Shown here one piece after another: positions 62,446 to 64,000 of a stretch of 64,000 nt of DNA. The stretch is from NCBI GenBank assembly GCA_937980205.1, contig CALJKW010000055.1, positions 620,001 through 684,000 on the forward strand, read 5' to 3'. The position numbers and the translations under genes are program-made. A model generated the notes under the pieces. The model ran no database searches, was not told the DNA's origin, and saw only the letters and a list, made by a program, of their open reading frames with translations. Source of the stretch: an uncultured Myxococcales bacterium. GTDB taxonomy: Bacteria; Myxococcota; Myxococcia; Myxococcales; Myxococcaceae. Every line of letters begins with the position of its first letter. The first letter of the stretch is position 1.

Positions 62446-63188
62446 CGTCCCACGCCACAGAGCTCAGCTTGAGGAAGCTGTTCGCCGGCGAGGCCGTCGC
62501 TCCCGACCTCAAGGCGCACAGCGAGTCGTGCGACGTCTGCCGGGCGAAGCTCAAGACGATCGAGGACGAGCAGAAGAAGTTCGAGTCCGCGATCCCCTTC
62601 GAGCGCTTCGCCGCCGGAGTCGAGCGCGCGTCGCGGAATCCGCGCGAGGTGGCTGCGCCGCCGCGCCGGTCGTGGGTGGGGTACGCGGTGGCGCTCGCGG
62701 CGAGCGTGCTCATCATTGCCGCGGTGCCGCTGGTCATGCGCGGCGACGGCGGTGGCGGCGGGAATCGGCTCAAGGGCAGCGGCGTCGAGCTGACCGTCGG
62801 CGGCACGAACGGGGCTCCGCAGCGCAAGGCGACGAGCAACGTGGCCGAGGCGCTGGCTCCCGGAGAGCGCGTGCTCATCGGCTACAGCGCCGGCGCGAAC
62901 CGGTACCTGGTCGCCGTCAGCATCGACGAGCGCGGCGAGGTCGCGGCGATTCCCGAGAGCGGCCAGAGCATGCCGATCAGCGCCGCCGGCCACCTGCCCG
63001 ACGCCATCGAGTTCACCGGCCGCGGCATGGAGCACGTCGTGGTCGTGCTCACCCGCGAGCCGCTGCCGGTGGAGGAGGTCCGCCGCGCGCTGAAGATTCG
63101 CTACGACGAAGCTCGGGGGAACCTCTCGCAGTTGGGACAGCTCGACGTGCCGGGCGAGCAGTTCCACTACACGTTCTTGAAGCCATGA
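62442..63188 (+). CDS. Anti-sigma-factor-like membrane protein
   Basis: The 248-residue protein has HSESCDVCRAK (residues 26-36), the HxxxCxxC core of zinc-type anti-sigma domains, then a membrane segment (WVGYAVALAASVLIIAAVPLVM, about 79-100) and a strand-rich periplasmic part (ERVLIGYSAGANRYLVAVSID, HVVVVLTREPLPVEEVRRAL). Overlap with both the sigma gene and the caspase gene supports translational coupling. It is probably the cognate anti-sigma factor. Confidence 0.8.
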   Translation: MTSHATELSLRKLFAGEAVAPDLKAHSESCDVCRAKLKTIEDEQKKFESAIPFERFAAGVERASRNPREVAAPPRRSWVGYAVALAASVLIIAAVPLVMRGDGGGGGNRLKGSGVELTVGGTNGAPQRKATSNVAEALAPGERVLIGYSAGANRYLVAVSIDERGEVAAIPESGQSMPISAAGHLPDAIEFTGRGMEHVVVVLTREPLPVEEVRRALKIRYDEARGNLSQLGQLDVPGEQFHYTFLKP

Positions 63189-64000
63189 GCGTGCGAGCCA
63201 AAGCCTCCGCTCTTGAACAACCGGGTTCGCGTTCGCGTTCGGGTTGCCTCGCGGCGCTGTCGTTGGCGGTCGTCCTGCTCTCGACGGCCGCGTTCGCCGA
63301 CGGCCCCACGCGCCGCTTCGCGCTCGTCGTCGGCAACGACTGGGGCGGCGACGGCACGCGCGATCTCATGTACGCGCGCGACGACGCGCGGAAGATCCAC
63401 GACATCCTCACGCGGCTCGGAGGCGTCCGGAAGGAAGACGCCTTCCTGCTGCTCAACGACTCGTCCGAGTCCCTGGTGAAGGTGCTGGCCGAGGTCGAGA
63501 AGCGCTCCGCCGACGCGCGCGCGCGTGGAGATCGCACCGCGCTGTTCTTCTACTACTCGGGCCACGCGAAGGACGGCGCGCTGCGGCTCGGCTCCTCGAC
63601 GCTGCCGATGGAGTCGCTCAAGGCCCGGCTCGCGCAGGCTCCGGCCGACTTCCGGCTCGCGGTGTTCGACGCCTGCCGCTCTGGCGCCATCACCCGCACG
63701 AAGGGCATGCGGCGGGCTCCGGCCTTCGAGGTCGAGTCCGACGCGCAGCGCGCGGCGAAGGGGCTCGTGATCCTGACGAGCTCGGCGTCGGACGAGGACT
63801 CGCAGGAATCCGACTCCATCGGCGGCTCGTACTTCTCGCATCACCTGGCGTCGGGGCTGCTCGGCGACGCCGACAAGAGCGGAGACGGCCGCGTGTCGCT
63901 GGGCGAGGCCTATGCGTATGCGTACGAGCGCACGGTGGCCGACACCGCCGACAGCGCCGCCGGCCCGCAGCACCCGACGTTCTCGTTCGATCTCGCCGGC
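63185..64000 (+). CDS. Caspase-family (metacaspase-like) peptidase, partial
   Basis: The ATG at 63185 overlaps the previous stop, and the frame is open to the window end (272 codons seen). An N-terminal signal-like segment (CLAALSLAVVLLSTAAFADG, with its Ala-Phe-Ala cleavage site) predicts export. The caspase-like fold follows: RRFALVVGNDWGGDG, DDARKIHDILTRLGG, His127 in FFYYSGHAKDGAL and Cys164 in FDACRSGAI, the catalytic dyad. GGSYFSHHLASGLLGDADKSGDGRVSLGE after it is a Ca2+-loop-like stretch. It would act on the envelope or periplasmic side. The C-terminus is outside the window. Confidence 0.85.
   Translation, partial: MSVRAKASALEQPGSRSRSGCLAALSLAVVLLSTAAFADGPTRRFALVVGNDWGGDGTRDLMYARDDARKIHDILTRLGGVRKEDAFLLLNDSSESLVKVLAEVEKRSADARARGDRTALFFYYSGHAKDGALRLGSSTLPMESLKARLAQAPADFRLAVFDACRSGAITRTKGMRRAPAFEVESDAQRAAKGLVILTSSASDEDSQESDSIGGSYFSHHLASGLLGDADKSGDGRVSLGEAYAYAYERTVADTADSAAGPQHPTFSFDLAG

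Overview
The window is GC-rich, gene-dense chromosomal DNA of the kind seen in Myxococcota (myxobacteria and relatives). The signs are many exported lipoproteins with Asp-Ala-Gly or Cys-rich stretches, a Ser/Thr protein kinase, a MYXO-CTERM-like sorting tail (frameshifted, near 30.6 kb), paired PilZ proteins with a GGDEF protein, a TonB-domain-fused receptor, and widespread GTGA/ATGA/TGATG stop-start overlaps. This placement is an inference from gene content. No rRNA, CRISPR array, prophage or transposase was seen.

1-13 kb: a leftward operon (Kelch lipoprotein, exported protein, GHKL-ATPase/transglutaminase membrane fusion, start of one more gene), a small barrel protein, alanine racemase, a zinc-ribbon protein coupled to a large Cys-rich lipoprotein, a lid-less Hsp70 and an MFS exporter. 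13.3-14 kb: a VapBC toxin-antitoxin pair with a palindromic operator candidate. 14-20.8 kb: a lipase, an Asp-rich EF-hand-like exported protein, and a leftward operon of TonB-dependent receptor, lipoprotein and zinc-ribbon membrane protein.

20.8-34.3 kb: a rightward cluster (Cys-less Trm112-like protein, MoaD/ThiS-like protein, BNR-repeat protein, TatD nuclease), a peptidoglycan-binding/lysozyme-like protein, TcdA, a divergent LigD/Ku end-joining pair, a protein kinase, a decayed MYXO-CTERM gene, a HTH-TPR/CheR pair, MutY and a fatty-acid-hydroxylase family protein. 34.3-41.8 kb: an ECF sigma factor with an unknown partner, a glycosyltransferase-like membrane protein, a 406-bp intergenic region with an unusual tRNA-like locus, a PPP phosphatase, a GH75-like chitosanase, an ABC1/UbiB kinase and NadC.

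41.7-53.5 kb: ValS with a Lys/Ala-rich tail, a response regulator with a Pro/Met/Gly linker, a double CheW protein, a receiver-GGDEF cyclase, an HtrA-like protease next to a related protein lacking the catalytic His, a YeeE/YedE pair behind a perfect 22-bp palindrome, a LuxR-type regulator and aspartokinase. 53.6-64 kb: a Gld-like ABC operon with a DUF4340 protein, two divergent PilZ genes, a barrel protein, and an operon of lipoprotein, ECF sigma factor, anti-sigma-like protein and caspase-family protease that runs off the end.

The most striking observation is at 37986-38143. The 3' half of a tRNA (T arm plus 3' acceptor strand) lies upstream of the matching 5' half (5' acceptor strand, D arm, anticodon arm with GCA). 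The two acceptor strands pair 7/7 across a highly structured 86-nt linker, and the outer flanks also pair. Read together they form a canonical cloverleaf in circularly permuted order.
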